Below are positions 42,201 to 47,362 of a DNA stretch of 49,622 nucleotides, piece after piece. The notes beneath the pieces are model-generated. The model ran no database searches and had not been told where the DNA came from. It was given only the letters and a program-made list of their open reading frames with translations. Position 1 is the stretch's first letter; each line of letters begins with the position of its first letter. The translations under genes and the position numbers were made by a program. This DNA comes from a virus. The stretch spans positions 1-49,622 of IMG/VR virus record IMGVR_UViG_3300031784_000050; one strand, 5' to 3'.

Positions 42201-42586
42201 AAATATCTAAGAATGCTGGAAAAGGACTTATTCATAAAGCTGCTGAAGGTATGGATAAAATGGCTGCCGCTATTAATAAGATAGATGCAGATAAAGCAGA
42301 ATCATTTGCAAATCTATTTAAGGGCGCAGGTGAATTAAGTAACAATGCAGCTGCATATGCTCAATTACTTAGTGCCGTCGAAGACATTAGAGATGCGTTA
42401 AATCAAAGTAATACTTCTACTGCTACCACCACAACAACATCTGATGGTAATGCTGGCGGTGGAGGCGGAGATAAAGGTCTTTCAGTAACTCTTAGAAGTA
42501 TTAATACTACTTTAGGTAACCTAAATTCTACAATGAGTGGTTTACCTGGAAAAATTGCCGTACTCATTCCTACCGAAGGTAATTAA
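39248..42586 (+). CDS. Tape measure protein
   Basis: An 1112-residue protein, the expected length class for a tail ruler. Residues 1-65 are amphipathic helices. Residues about 150-460 are strongly hydrophobic, with repeated GLxxFSxG-type segments as seen in membrane-inserting tape measures. Five repeats begin at V584, V673, V762, V836 and V915 (consensus VxxGIxSVxGAGxxLxxIAxGLxxFQ), 74-89 residues apart. The tail holds helices and a Thr/Gly-rich linker. In T4, gp29 fills this role; homology is by function and position, not by clear sequence. Confidence 0.78.
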   Translation: MAVVTLKDLMDPLTKIAKSTEETASKLDAVVAAVAGGSSGQLSQAIVAELQVQTDLLKQIATNTKNGAISVGGKPMDKDKLKEGAEAIKMLGGGASSLAFGLLTFMLVPKGAIRKFSSTIKEIMAVFDDLDTKKIKEGSEAFEKIAANIGKFARGLAAAAFLLIPGYVGALLLKATLKILLPTFEMIGKKSKVISKGADALGLMGDSLIKFAKGLVVVAIASIIGIVMAPVILLTVVLFAGAFALLGKFDRPIRQGARALLLMGRSLVFFSAGLVLFALASLFILLNPIILLAMVGTLVLISGAFALIGLFDKQIRKGAVGLLIMGLSLIVFSVGYLVFAMVTKDITLERLGIQSAILIGVGAAVAAAGLLASQLIKGAIGVAAMGLGLLVFSLGYLPFAKVTEDMTLKDVGVQSGILLALGLEFAAAGAGALFILAGSAAFAAVGISLAVLSGGLALFKAVGFTEDDASAMTTTLVGIKSAFLGNADADEGFFAKLGGAITGAVDAVRMVEAAAGFTAAGIALTTLSFGLNKFKEVGWNDELSKELVTMLNGVTTAFALAGSSEQVPSSSFFGQMFGFKRTAVEEGINSVLGAGRALKDIAKGLKEFQSLIDSGVSFGQPDGNGNYEEGTLGYAVTNTVGFIRTAFAAVANEGNVQGGGFFDTLFNVKQNKVQEGIQSVMGTGKALKDIAEGLKSFQALIDGGVQFGQPDANGRYAPGTLGYAVTNTVGFVSEAFAAVASQGNVQAGGIMGSLFGIEKNKVAEGIDSVKGAGQELTNIATGLKTFQDMVDQNINWDTLAGAVKKSITFVGEAFASIGGMEQEDGWFIFSWDENLVQKGVESVKGAGEQLNLIANGLKSFQDMISNNVDFEKLGYTIKNTLMFVGDAFMAIGGKEQEDSTGLSSLFGISWDENLVQKGIENVKGAGKELENIAKGLQAFTDLKNPQAIAKSIKEIFTSIGDTFTYYYEKPKFKSQVDHMQGFISEISKNAGKGLIHKAAEGMDKMAAAINKIDADKAESFANLFKGAGELSNNAAAYAQLLSAVEDIRDALNQSNTSTATTTTTSDGNAGGGGGDKGLSVTLRSINTTLGNLNSTMSGLPGKIAVLIPTEGN

Positions 42587-42629
42587 TAAATCTTTTTCTT
42601 AGAAACCTAAAACTAAGTTATCTGGTTAC

Positions 42630-42637
42630 TATATAAA
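42630..42637 (+). promoter_or_regulatory. TATATAAA element before exonuclease gene
   Basis: Continues as TATATAAAATTAACGG, nearly identical to TATATAAAATTAAACGG at 43544. It is 34 bases before the ATG at 42672. Confidence 0.5.
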
Positions 42638-42671
42638 ATTAACGGATTGTTCCACTAAAAGTATAGTAATT

Positions 42672-43466
42672 ATGGATAAGAGTATTGTTTGGTTTGATTT
42701 AGAAACTACTGGTGTTAACACAGCAACAGATAGGATTATTGAGATCTGTATGATCAAAACTGATTTTGAAGGTAATGAGATCTCATCTTTTTATACACTC
42801 GTAAATCCTGGGCCTGGTATTGAATGGCGCCAAGAAGCGATTGATAAACATGGAATCACACCAGATATGCTCGAAGACCAGGATAGGTTTGAATATATTG
42901 CCAAAGAAGTTATGGACTTTATAGGTGATAGCGACCTCGGTGGTTATAATGCACTTTACTTTGATATCCCAATGCTTACTGAAGAATTTATGCGAGCTGG
43001 TCTTGTATTTAATCCTCGCGGTAAGGCCGTTATTGATCCGTTCCTAATCTATTCTAAATACGAAAGACGAGATCTTAGTACTGCATATACCAAGTACACA
43101 GGTAAAACTTTAGATGGTGCACACCGTGCAGAAGCAGATATTCGTGCAACAATGGAAATCTTCCAGGCACAACGTAAACTATATGATATGCCAGGATCTG
43201 CTGCCGAAATTGACCAAGCGGTTAATGAGTCTCGTCAAACGCAAGTTGACCTAAGCGGTAAGTTTAAGTTTGCCGAAATTAACGGGAAAAAAGAAATCAT
43301 CTTTAATTTTGGAAAATGGGCAGGTAAACCTTTTAAAGAAGTTTATGAAGCAGATTCCAGATATATTGAATGGATGATTGATAAAGGTGAATTTGCAAAA
43401 GAAACCAAAATCATTGCAAGAAAGCTTATAGAAAAGTTAAAGGCAGAGTCTCCAATGCCATTCTAA
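42672..43466 (+). CDS. 3'-5' exonuclease, DEDDh family
   Basis: A 264-residue protein. Exo I is WFDLETTG (D9, E11), Exo II GGYNALYFDIPML, and Exo III HRAEAD (H151, D156), the layout of DNA polymerase III epsilon and RNase T. A separate C-terminal segment (IIFNFGKWAGKPFKEVYEAD, then IEWMIDKGEF) matches the small domain found at the end of ExoX-like nucleases. It could serve as proofreading help for the split polymerase or as DNA degradation enzyme, like T4 DexA. Confidence 0.87.
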   Translation: MDKSIVWFDLETTGVNTATDRIIEICMIKTDFEGNEISSFYTLVNPGPGIEWRQEAIDKHGITPDMLEDQDRFEYIAKEVMDFIGDSDLGGYNALYFDIPMLTEEFMRAGLVFNPRGKAVIDPFLIYSKYERRDLSTAYTKYTGKTLDGAHRAEADIRATMEIFQAQRKLYDMPGSAAEIDQAVNESRQTQVDLSGKFKFAEINGKKEIIFNFGKWAGKPFKEVYEADSRYIEWMIDKGEFAKETKIIARKLIEKLKAESPMPF

Positions 43467-43513
43467 ATTGTTAATAACTTTTTTCATCTGGAGAGAAAAA
43501 AGTCTCCCAAATA

Positions 43514-43551
43514 TTTTCAAATCCCAAAAATTTGTTTTATATTTATATAAA
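43514..43551 (+). promoter_or_regulatory. Overlapping promoters: TTTTCAAATC-N14-TATATTTA and TATATAAA
   Basis: The first element spans 43514-43545 with the same spacing as three other CTTTCA-type sites. The late-type TATATAAA occupies 43544-43551, 11 bases before the ATG at 43563. The small genes downstream may thus be used early and late. Confidence 0.5.
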
Positions 43552-43562
43552 ATTAAACGGAT

Positions 43563-43769
43563 ATGGAAAATCAAATTAACAAAGGATCAATCGTAACATA
43601 CCAAGGTGGATTCTACCGGGTATCAAACTGCACAAAGAATACGGTCAATCTAAAGTCTGTCTTTGGAAACCGAGTCTACTTCAAAAGTATTAAGCTTACT
43701 GAAGTTACAGAATCTGCTGCCGCATTCTATGAATACTGGTCTAAGTCTGAAACTTATCAATGCATGTAA
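43563..43769 (+). CDS. Small hypothetical protein
   Basis: A 68-residue protein, beta-rich at the N-terminus (KGSIVTYQGGFYRVSNCTKN, TVNLKSVFGNRVYFKSI), recalling small SH3/KOW-like barrels. No known family. First of three tightly packed small genes. Confidence 0.65.
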   Translation: MENQINKGSIVTYQGGFYRVSNCTKNTVNLKSVFGNRVYFKSIKLTEVTESAAAFYEYWSKSETYQCM

Positions 43770-43770
43770 T

Positions 43771-43998
43771 ATGATACGAGAAAAACACGAAAGAACTGGC
43801 CCTATAGTAATTGATCTTACAGGCCCTGATGGAAATGCATTCGCACTAATTGGTCTTGCACAAAACTTAGCAAAGCAATTAGGGTATCAACCGAATAGGC
43901 GCGGAGAACTTACCACTGAAATGATGAGTGGTGATTATGAACATCTCCTTCAAGTATTTGATCGCGAATTTGGTAACTTTGTAATTTTAGAAAGATGA
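43771..43998 (+). CDS. Small hypothetical protein
   Basis: A 75-residue protein starting one base after the previous stop: TGPIVIDLTGPDGNAFALIG, then NLAKQLGYQPN. The DLTGPDGNAFALIG phrase is one I associate with uncharacterised phage proteins. An upstream in-frame ATG at 43663 lies inside the preceding gene and is less likely. Confidence 0.68.
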   Translation: MIREKHERTGPIVIDLTGPDGNAFALIGLAQNLAKQLGYQPNRRGELTTEMMSGDYEHLLQVFDREFGNFVILER

Positions 43999-44297
43999 AA
44001 ATAGAAATTGAAAAACTCAAACAGATTGAAAATGCCTTAGGGCAATTCGAGGTATGCCGTATCTTTGGTGGCGGTAATCATAATTACCTTCGCTTTGGGT
44101 ATTGGAGACCAACAGATTGGAAAACTCTTCAAGAAATCCTTGGTCATTCTATTGTGGTAGAAGAAGATTCTGACTATGATGATGACTGTGGGTGGAAGTA
44201 TTCCTATGTTCTATATGATCGTATGGAATGGGATATGATTCAAAAGAATCGCCGCGAACAAATGGAATCTTGGAGAGCTCCAGTAAACAATCGTTAA
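43995..44297 (+). CDS. Small hypothetical protein
   Basis: A 100-residue acidic protein overlapping the previous gene by four bases (ATGA), which implies coupled translation. IFGGGNHNYLRFGYW and EEDSDYDDDCGWKYSY are distinctive. No family recognised. It is the last protein gene before the stable-RNA island. Confidence 0.65.
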   Translation: MKIEIEKLKQIENALGQFEVCRIFGGGNHNYLRFGYWRPTDWKTLQEILGHSIVVEEDSDYDDDCGWKYSYVLYDRMEWDMIQKNRREQMESWRAPVNNR

Positions 44298-44304
44298 CCG
44301 CGAT

Positions 44305-44312
44305 TATATAAA
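44305..44312 (+). promoter_or_regulatory. TATATAAA promoter of the tmRNA transcript
   Basis: GATTATATAAATAAAG, nine bases upstream of the boxA-like element and 24 bases before the tmRNA 5' end. Confidence 0.5.
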
Positions 44313-44320
44313 TAAAGGTA

Positions 44321-44337
44321 CGTTCTTTAACATATTG
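44321..44337 (+). promoter_or_regulatory. boxA-like antitermination element before tmRNA
   Basis: CGTTCTTTAACATATTG; the core GTTCTTTAACA resembles the boxA of bacterial rRNA leaders (E. coli GCTCTTTAACA). It matches 16 of 17 bases of the element at 45139. Confidence 0.6.
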
Positions 44338-44718
44338 GGGGTGACCAGGTTTTGACGATTAAGCTGAAATTAGGTTACTGATGCAAGCAGGGTTAGATGG
44401 AAACCCTTAAACACCTATCGCACAATAAAAGGCGAAGAGAAATCTTCATTCACCTGGGAAGACGCAATGGCTTTCATTGGTGCTGATTACGCTGTAGCAG
44501 CCTAATCAGTCTCGCACTCATCGTGAGATATTAAAAAGAATGAGAATTCAAGGTCTCGTTCAGAGTACTACCTTATAAGTGAACTCGACATAGTTATTGG
44601 TAACGATGTCAAAATAGGAACCATTTATTTTGGCCATTAAGAAAAATGGCCTAAGCTTGTGAATGAGGGATTTAGGTTCCTTAGTCGGACATGGGTTCGA
44701 ATCCCATCACCTCCACCA
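44337..44718 (+). ncRNA. ssrA: Transfer-messenger RNA (tmRNA)
   Basis: The 5' end GGGGGTG (44337-44343) pairs with CACCTCC (44708-44714). A T-arm with ATGGG-TTCGAAT-CCCAT precedes it, followed by A and an encoded CCA. The tag frame begins at GGC 44431 (Gly-Glu) and ends ADYAVAA, stop TAA at 44503. That gives 24 residues against about 9 to 12 in typical bacterial tags. The rest forms the pseudoknot region. tmRNA rescues stalled ribosomes; phage copies are known but uncommon. Resume point is inferred from the Gly-Glu start common in Bacteroidota tags. Confidence 0.92.
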
Positions 44719-44721
44719 AAA

Positions 44722-44776
44722 AGGATGCATACAGCAACTTTGGACTAGACTTGTAAACTACAACCCAATGCATCCT
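44722..44776 (+). ncRNA. 55-nt structured element, copy 1
   Basis: AGGATGCAT (44722-44730) pairs perfectly with ATGCATCCT (44768-44776). The 5' arm continues ACAGCAACTTT. It is shared with copy 2 at 45411, which has the same length. Located between tmRNA and tRNA-Gly. Confidence 0.6.
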
Positions 44777-44782
44777 GTTTCT

Positions 44783-44855
<73 letters not shown>

Positions 44856-44893
44856 CAAATTCTCACACATGTGAAACAAACACAATGTGAGTA

Positions 44894-44901
44894 TATATAA
44901 A
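44894..44901 (+). promoter_or_regulatory. Late-type promoter TATATAAA in RNA island
   Basis: GTATATATAAATAA, 20 bases before an ATG at 44922, the spacing seen for structural genes. A hairpin (44862-44867 with 44886-44891) lies just upstream. Confidence 0.5.
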
Positions 44902-44921
44902 TAACAAATAAAACAATTTCA

Positions 44922-45017
44922 ATGCAACTGCACGGATGTACATATTGGATTCTTAGTAATGTGGAAAAGAATTTTCCGCAGGCGGATTCAATTACACCAA
45001 GTCCAGGCAGGAGCTGA
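44922..45017 (+). CDS. Micro-ORF with late promoter and terminator (31 residues), or small RNA
   Basis: The frame starts MQLHGCTYWILSNVEKNF and ends PSPGRS. The unit has a TATATAAA promoter at 44894 with normal leader length and a strong terminator at 45041. The transcript also contains a hairpin, GTGGAAAA paired with TTTTCCGC near 44960-44980, so a non-coding role is equally possible. No known family. Confidence 0.42.
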   Translation: MQLHGCTYWILSNVEKNFPQADSITPSPGRS

Positions 45018-45040
45018 TAAGATAAAACACTTATAATACT

Positions 45041-45077
45041 AAGCCTCCTGGATAAAAAATTCCGGGAGGCTTTTTTT
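45041..45077 (+). terminator. Rho-independent terminator in RNA island
   Basis: AAGCCTCCTGG (45041-45051) pairs with CCGGGAGGCTT (45062-45072), one G-U, followed by T7. It separates the tmRNA and micro-ORF units from the main tRNA array. Confidence 0.92.
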
Positions 45078-45085
45078 ATGGGTCT

Positions 45086-45117
45086 CTTTCAGAAAAAGAT
45101 TGAATGAGTTATATTTG
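45086..45117 (+). promoter_or_regulatory. CTTTCAGAAA-N14-TATATTTG promoter of tRNA array
   Basis: The -7 box TATATTTG fits the Bacteroidota consensus TAnnTTTG exactly. The same upstream box and spacing occur at 47901. A start near 45124 would place boxA in the leader. Confidence 0.65.
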
Positions 45118-45138
45118 TTTAGAATAGAATTTCAAATT

Positions 45139-45155
45139 CGTTCTTTGACATATTG
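45139..45155 (+). promoter_or_regulatory. boxA-like antitermination element before tRNA array
   Basis: CGTTCTTTGACATATTG, ten bases upstream of the first tRNA of the array and 22 bases after the -7 box. One base differs from the tmRNA copy. Confidence 0.6.
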
Positions 45156-45165
45156 AGGTACCAAC

Positions 45166-45251
45166 GGAAAGATGGTAGAGTTGGTTGATTACACCGGTCT
45201 TGAAAACCGGCATACCGCGAGGTATCGGGGGTTCGAATCCCTCTCTTTCCG
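45166..45251 (+). tRNA. tRNA-Ser (TGA)
   Basis: Acceptor GGAAAGA/TCTTTCC, discriminator G as expected for Ser; anticodon loop CTTGAAA; long variable arm. Confidence 0.93.
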
Positions 45252-45259
45252 CTTTAAAT

Positions 45260-45330
45260 TGCCCTCTCGTCTAATGGCAGGACATGTGGTTTTGGTCCAC
45301 AGTGTAGAGGTTCGAATCCTTTGGGGGCAA
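45260..45330 (+). tRNA. tRNA-Gln (TTG)
   Basis: Acceptor TGCCCTC/GGGGGCA (one G-U); anticodon loop TTTTGGT; T-loop TTCGAAT. Confidence 0.93.
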
Positions 45331-45335
45331 CATAT

Positions 45336-45408
45336 AGGGAAGTAGCGCAGTTGGTAGCGCACCTGGTTTGGGACCAGGGGGTCGCAGGTTCGAGCCCTGT
45401 CTTCCCTA
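45336..45408 (+). tRNA. tRNA-Pro (TGG)
   Basis: Acceptor AGGGAAG/CTTCCCT; anticodon loop TTTGGGA; T-loop TTCGAGC. Confidence 0.95.
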
Positions 45409-45410
45409 CA

Positions 45411-45465
45411 AGGATACATACAGCAAATTTTATCAAACTGCAACTTTGAAGCCAAAACGTATCCT
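45411..45465 (+). ncRNA. 55-nt structured element, copy 2
   Basis: AGGATAC (45411-45417) pairs with GTATCCT (45459-45465). It shares AGGATxCATACAGCAA with copy 1. The one difference in the 5' arm (G to A at base 6) is compensated by C to T in the 3' arm, so the stem is kept. It sits between tRNA-Pro and tRNA-Thr. Confidence 0.6.
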
Positions 45466-45472
45466 GTATTTT

Positions 45473-45545
45473 GCCTCTGTAGCTCAGTTGGTAGAGCTAC
45501 TGATTTGTAATCAGTGGGTCGTAGGTTCGAATCCTATCGGAGGCT
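45473..45545 (+). tRNA. tRNA-Thr (TGT)
   Basis: Acceptor GCCTCTG/CGGAGGC; anticodon loop TTTGTAA. Confidence 0.95.
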
Positions 45546-45557
45546 CAAACATTATTT

Positions 45558-45631
45558 GGTCCGTTCGTCTAATTGGTTAGGACATCTCCCTTTCACGGAG
45601 AAGCTTACGGGTTCGATCCCCGTACGGACTA
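45558..45631 (+). tRNA. tRNA-Glu (TTC)
   Basis: Acceptor GGTCCGT/ACGGACT (one G-U); anticodon loop CTTTCAC; T-loop TTCGATC. Confidence 0.94.
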
Positions 45632-45637
45632 CAACAT

Positions 45638-45712
45638 TGCGGGGTGGACTGGAGATGGTTCCAGCTCGGTCTCATAAGCCGAACCACATGGGTTCGATTC
45701 CCATCCCCGCAA
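45638..45712 (+). tRNA. tRNA-Met (CAT), probably initiator
   Basis: Acceptor TGCGGGG/CCCCGCA; anticodon loop CTCATAA in stem TCGGT/GCCGA. The GCGGGGTGGA start and CAGCTCGG segment resemble bacterial initiator tRNA. The G-C run of the anticodon stem is partly changed (last pair U-G). Confidence 0.9.
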
Positions 45713-45715
45713 CAA

Positions 45716-45812
45716 AGGTGGTATCTAGACGAAAATGAAATTCCTGCTGTGAAGTCGACTTAATCAGCATATTCAGAAGTAGAAATGAAGGATCGCAAAT
45801 CTTTCGCCACCC
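45716..45812 (+). ncRNA. Unassigned structured RNA in tRNA array (about 97 nt)
   Basis: GGTGG (45717-45721) pairs with CCACC (45807-45811). Inside are a TGCTG...CAGCA hairpin and a GAAGGAT/ATCTTTC hairpin (45787-45805). It is tRNA-sized but lacks a TTCGA-type T-loop and an anticodon arm. Confidence 0.5.
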
Positions 45813-45819
45813 TCTTATT

Positions 45820-45893
45820 GGCTCGTTAGTAGAGATGGTTACAATGTCGCCCTGTCACGGCGAAGGTCACGGGTTCGAGTCCCGTACGGGCCG
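45820..45893 (+). tRNA. tRNA-Asp (GTC)
   Basis: Acceptor GGCTCGT/ACGGGCC (one wobble), discriminator G; anticodon loop CTGTCAC. CCA follows directly in the DNA (45894-45896). Confidence 0.95.
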
Positions 45894-45906
45894 CCAAAAA
45901 ATGCCG

Positions 45907-45963
45907 AGGTTAATGCATAACCTAAAGTAACACGTACGGTTACACAGTAGGAAGGCTACCTAC
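45907..45963 (+). ncRNA. Unassigned RNA: three consecutive hairpins
   Basis: AGGTTA/TAACCT (45907-45912, 45918-45923), GTAAC/GTTAC (45927-45931, 45939-45943) and GTAGG/CCTAC (45947-45951, 45959-45963), all perfect, filling the gap between tRNA-Asp and tRNA-Ala. Confidence 0.5.
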
Positions 45964-45968
45964 ACTTT

Positions 45969-46042
45969 GGGGGTATAGCTCAGTTGGCTAGAGCATCTGC
46001 CTTGCACGCAGAGGGTCGTGGGTTCGAATCCCTCTACCTCCA
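45969..46042 (+). tRNA. tRNA-Ala (TGC)
   Basis: Acceptor GGGGGTA/TACCTCC (one G-U); anticodon loop CTTGCAC. Confidence 0.95.
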
Positions 46043-46046
46043 CTAA

Positions 46047-46119
46047 GATCTCGTAGCTCAGTTGGTAGAGCAATACACTTTTAATGTATGGGCCGCGCGT
46101 TCGAGCCGCGCCGGGATCA
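46047..46119 (+). tRNA. tRNA-Lys (TTT)
   Basis: Acceptor GATCTCG/CGGGATC (one wobble); anticodon loop CTTTTAA; T-loop TTCGAGC. Confidence 0.94.
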
Positions 46120-46129
46120 CAAAAAAATC

Positions 46130-46216
46130 GTACATCATAGTTTTCCCGTTTAGGATGTAGCTATAAGATGTAAATGTGAAAGGCGCAATCACAGTAGGTT
46201 AAGCGATATCCTACAA
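46130..46216 (+). ncRNA. Unassigned structured RNA between tRNA-Lys and tRNA-Leu
   Basis: TACATC (46131-46136) pairs with GATGTA (46154-46159) and GTAGG (46194-46198) with CCTAC (46210-46214). The GTAGG/CCTAC stem recurs in the element at 45947. Confidence 0.42.
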
Positions 46217-46219
46217 CTT

Positions 46220-46300
46220 GCCGAAGTGGTGGAATGGTATACACGCTGGTCTTAGGAACCAGTGCCTAACGGCTTAAGGGTTCGAGTCCCTTCTTCGGTA
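46220..46300 (+). tRNA. tRNA-Leu (TAG)
   Basis: Acceptor GCCGAAG/CTTCGGT (terminal G-U); anticodon loop CTTAGGA; long variable arm. Confidence 0.94.
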
Positions 46301-46305
46301 CTAAT

Positions 46306-46380
46306 GCACCCTTAGCTCAGTGGGAGAGCATCTGCCTTACATGCAGAGGGTCGGTGGTTCGAAACCATCAGGGTGCACCA
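46306..46380 (+). tRNA. tRNA-Val (TAC), CCA encoded
   Basis: Acceptor GCACCCT/AGGGTGC, then A and CCA; anticodon loop CTTACAT. Confidence 0.95.
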
Positions 46381-46497
46381 AGAGAGATAGTGAAGCTGTA
46401 TGATATGGTCTTAATCCCGCTGACTGTCAAAAAGGCATTAGGAGATTCAGATGTGTTGATTATATCACAGAATGCCCGAAAGACCCGAAGTCTCTCT
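46381..46497 (+). ncRNA. Unassigned 117-nt RNA with nested long-range stems
   Basis: AGAGAGA (46381-46387) pairs with TCTCTCT (46491-46497), GGTCTT (46407-46412) with AAGACC (46480-46485), GGCATT (46434-46439) with AATGCC (46471-46476), and TGTG with CACA inside that. All are nested in one axis. It starts directly after the CCA of tRNA-Val. Confidence 0.6.
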
Positions 46498-46502
46498 TTT
46501 AT

Positions 46503-46585
46503 TGGAAGGTGGGTGAGTGGTTAAAACCGGCAGACTGTAAATCTGCTCTCTTCGGAGTACGGCGGTTCGAATCCGTCCCTTCCAA
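46503..46585 (+). tRNA. tRNA-Tyr (GTA)
   Basis: Acceptor TGGAAGG/CCTTCCA; anticodon loop CTGTAAA; long variable arm with TTCG loop. Confidence 0.95.
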
Positions 46586-46590
46586 CATTT

Positions 46591-46664
46591 GGACCTTTAG
46601 CTCAGTTGGTTAGAGCATCGGACTCATAATCCGCAGGTCGCAGGTTCGAGCCCTGCAAGGTCCA
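46591..46664 (+). tRNA. tRNA-Met (CAT), elongator type
   Basis: Acceptor GGACCTT/AAGGTCC; anticodon loop CTCATAA. An Ile-CAT (lysidine) identity cannot be excluded by eye. Confidence 0.92.
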
Positions 46665-46669
46665 CATTT

Positions 46670-46742
46670 AGTCGATTAGTTCAATTGGATAGAACACTTG
46701 ACTACGGATCAAGAGATAAGGGTTCGAGTCCTTTATTGACTA
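46670..46742 (+). tRNA. tRNA-Arg (ACG)
   Basis: Acceptor AGTCGAT/ATTGACT (one G-U); anticodon loop CTACGGA, needing adenosine-to-inosine editing to read CGN. Confidence 0.92.
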
Positions 46743-46747
46743 CTAAT

Positions 46748-46820
46748 GGTGATGTAGCTCAGTTGGTAGAGCAAAGGACTGAAAATCCTTGTGTCGGCGG
46801 TTCGATTCCGTCCATCACCA
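46748..46820 (+). tRNA. tRNA-Phe (GAA)
   Basis: Acceptor GGTGATG/CATCACC; anticodon loop CTGAAAA. Confidence 0.95.
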
Positions 46821-46822
46821 CT

Positions 46823-46899
46823 AAGTAATAGGTAAGCATCTAAGGGGTCTCCTATGTAATATTAGGGCGTGTCTAACCCAAAGCCTCTGCTTATTACTT
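46823..46899 (+). ncRNA. Unassigned 77-nt structured RNA
   Basis: AAGTAATA (46823-46830) pairs with TATTACTT (46892-46899), continued after a bulge by AGC/GCT. An internal TTAG/CTAA hairpin lies at 46862-46876. Between tRNA-Phe and tRNA-Asn. Confidence 0.52.
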
Positions 46900-46903
46900 T
46901 TAT

Positions 46904-46975
46904 TCCTCGGTAGCTCAGAGGCAGAGCACATGACTGTTAATCATGGGGTCGGGATATCGTAATTCCCCCGGGGAG
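46904..46975 (+). tRNA. tRNA-Asn (GTT), unusual T-arm
   Basis: Acceptor TCCTCGG/CCGGGGA, discriminator G; anticodon loop CTGTTAA. The T-loop reads ATCGTAA instead of TTCGAAT and the stem closes with a T-T opposition. Confidence 0.85.
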
Positions 46976-46990
46976 CAAAAACGCTTAATA

Positions 46991-47028
46991 GAACAAAGTA
47001 CAAGTTCAGAACAGGGTGCGGGTCCTGT
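46991..47028 (+). ncRNA. Short structured spacer
   Basis: GAAC/GTTC (46991-46994, 47004-47007) and ACAGG/CCTGT (47011-47015, 47024-47028) hairpins before tRNA-Ile. Confidence 0.3.
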
Positions 47029-47033
47029 GACAT

Positions 47034-47107
47034 TGGAATATAGCTCAGTTGGTTAGAGCATTCGTCTGATACGCGAAGGGTCGGCAGTTCGAGTCTGCCT
47101 ATTCCAA
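47034..47107 (+). tRNA. tRNA-Ile (GAT)
   Basis: Acceptor TGGAATA/TATTCCA; anticodon loop CTGATAC. Confidence 0.95.
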
Positions 47108-47112
47108 CACAT

Positions 47113-47187
47113 GGTGGTTATAGCTCAGTTGGTTAGAGCATCTGATTGTGGTTCAGAAGGTCGTGGGTTCGACTCCCATTAATCACC
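47113..47187 (+). tRNA. tRNA-His (GTG)
   Basis: Acceptor GTGGTTA/TAATCAC with an encoded extra G(-1) at 47113 opposite C73, the His identity pair; anticodon loop TTGTGGT. Confidence 0.94.
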
Positions 47188-47193
47188 CATAAT

Positions 47194-47264
47194 GGCACTA
47201 TGGCCGAGTGGTTAGGTGGAGGTCTGCAAAACCTTTCACACAGGTTCGATTCCTGTTGGTGCCT
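47194..47264 (+). tRNA. tRNA-Cys (GCA)
   Basis: Acceptor GGCACTA/TGGTGCC (one wobble), discriminator T as expected for Cys; anticodon loop CTGCAAA. Confidence 0.94.
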
Positions 47265-47272
47265 CAATAAAT

Positions 47273-47345
47273 GCGTCTGTAGCTCAGTTGGTAGAGCACT
47301 GGTCTCCAAAACCAGGTGTCGGTGGTTCGAACCCATCCAGGCGTG
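47273..47345 (+). tRNA. tRNA-Trp (CCA)
   Basis: Acceptor GCGTCTG/CAGGCGT (two wobbles), discriminator G; anticodon loop CTCCAAA. Confidence 0.94.
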
Positions 47346-47362
47346 CGAAATACATAAAATGA

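Noticed and set aside
43467-43513. ACTTTTTT...AAAAAAGT inverted repeat as a terminator
   Set aside because: The stem is only A-T pairs and there is no T-run after it; too weak to call.
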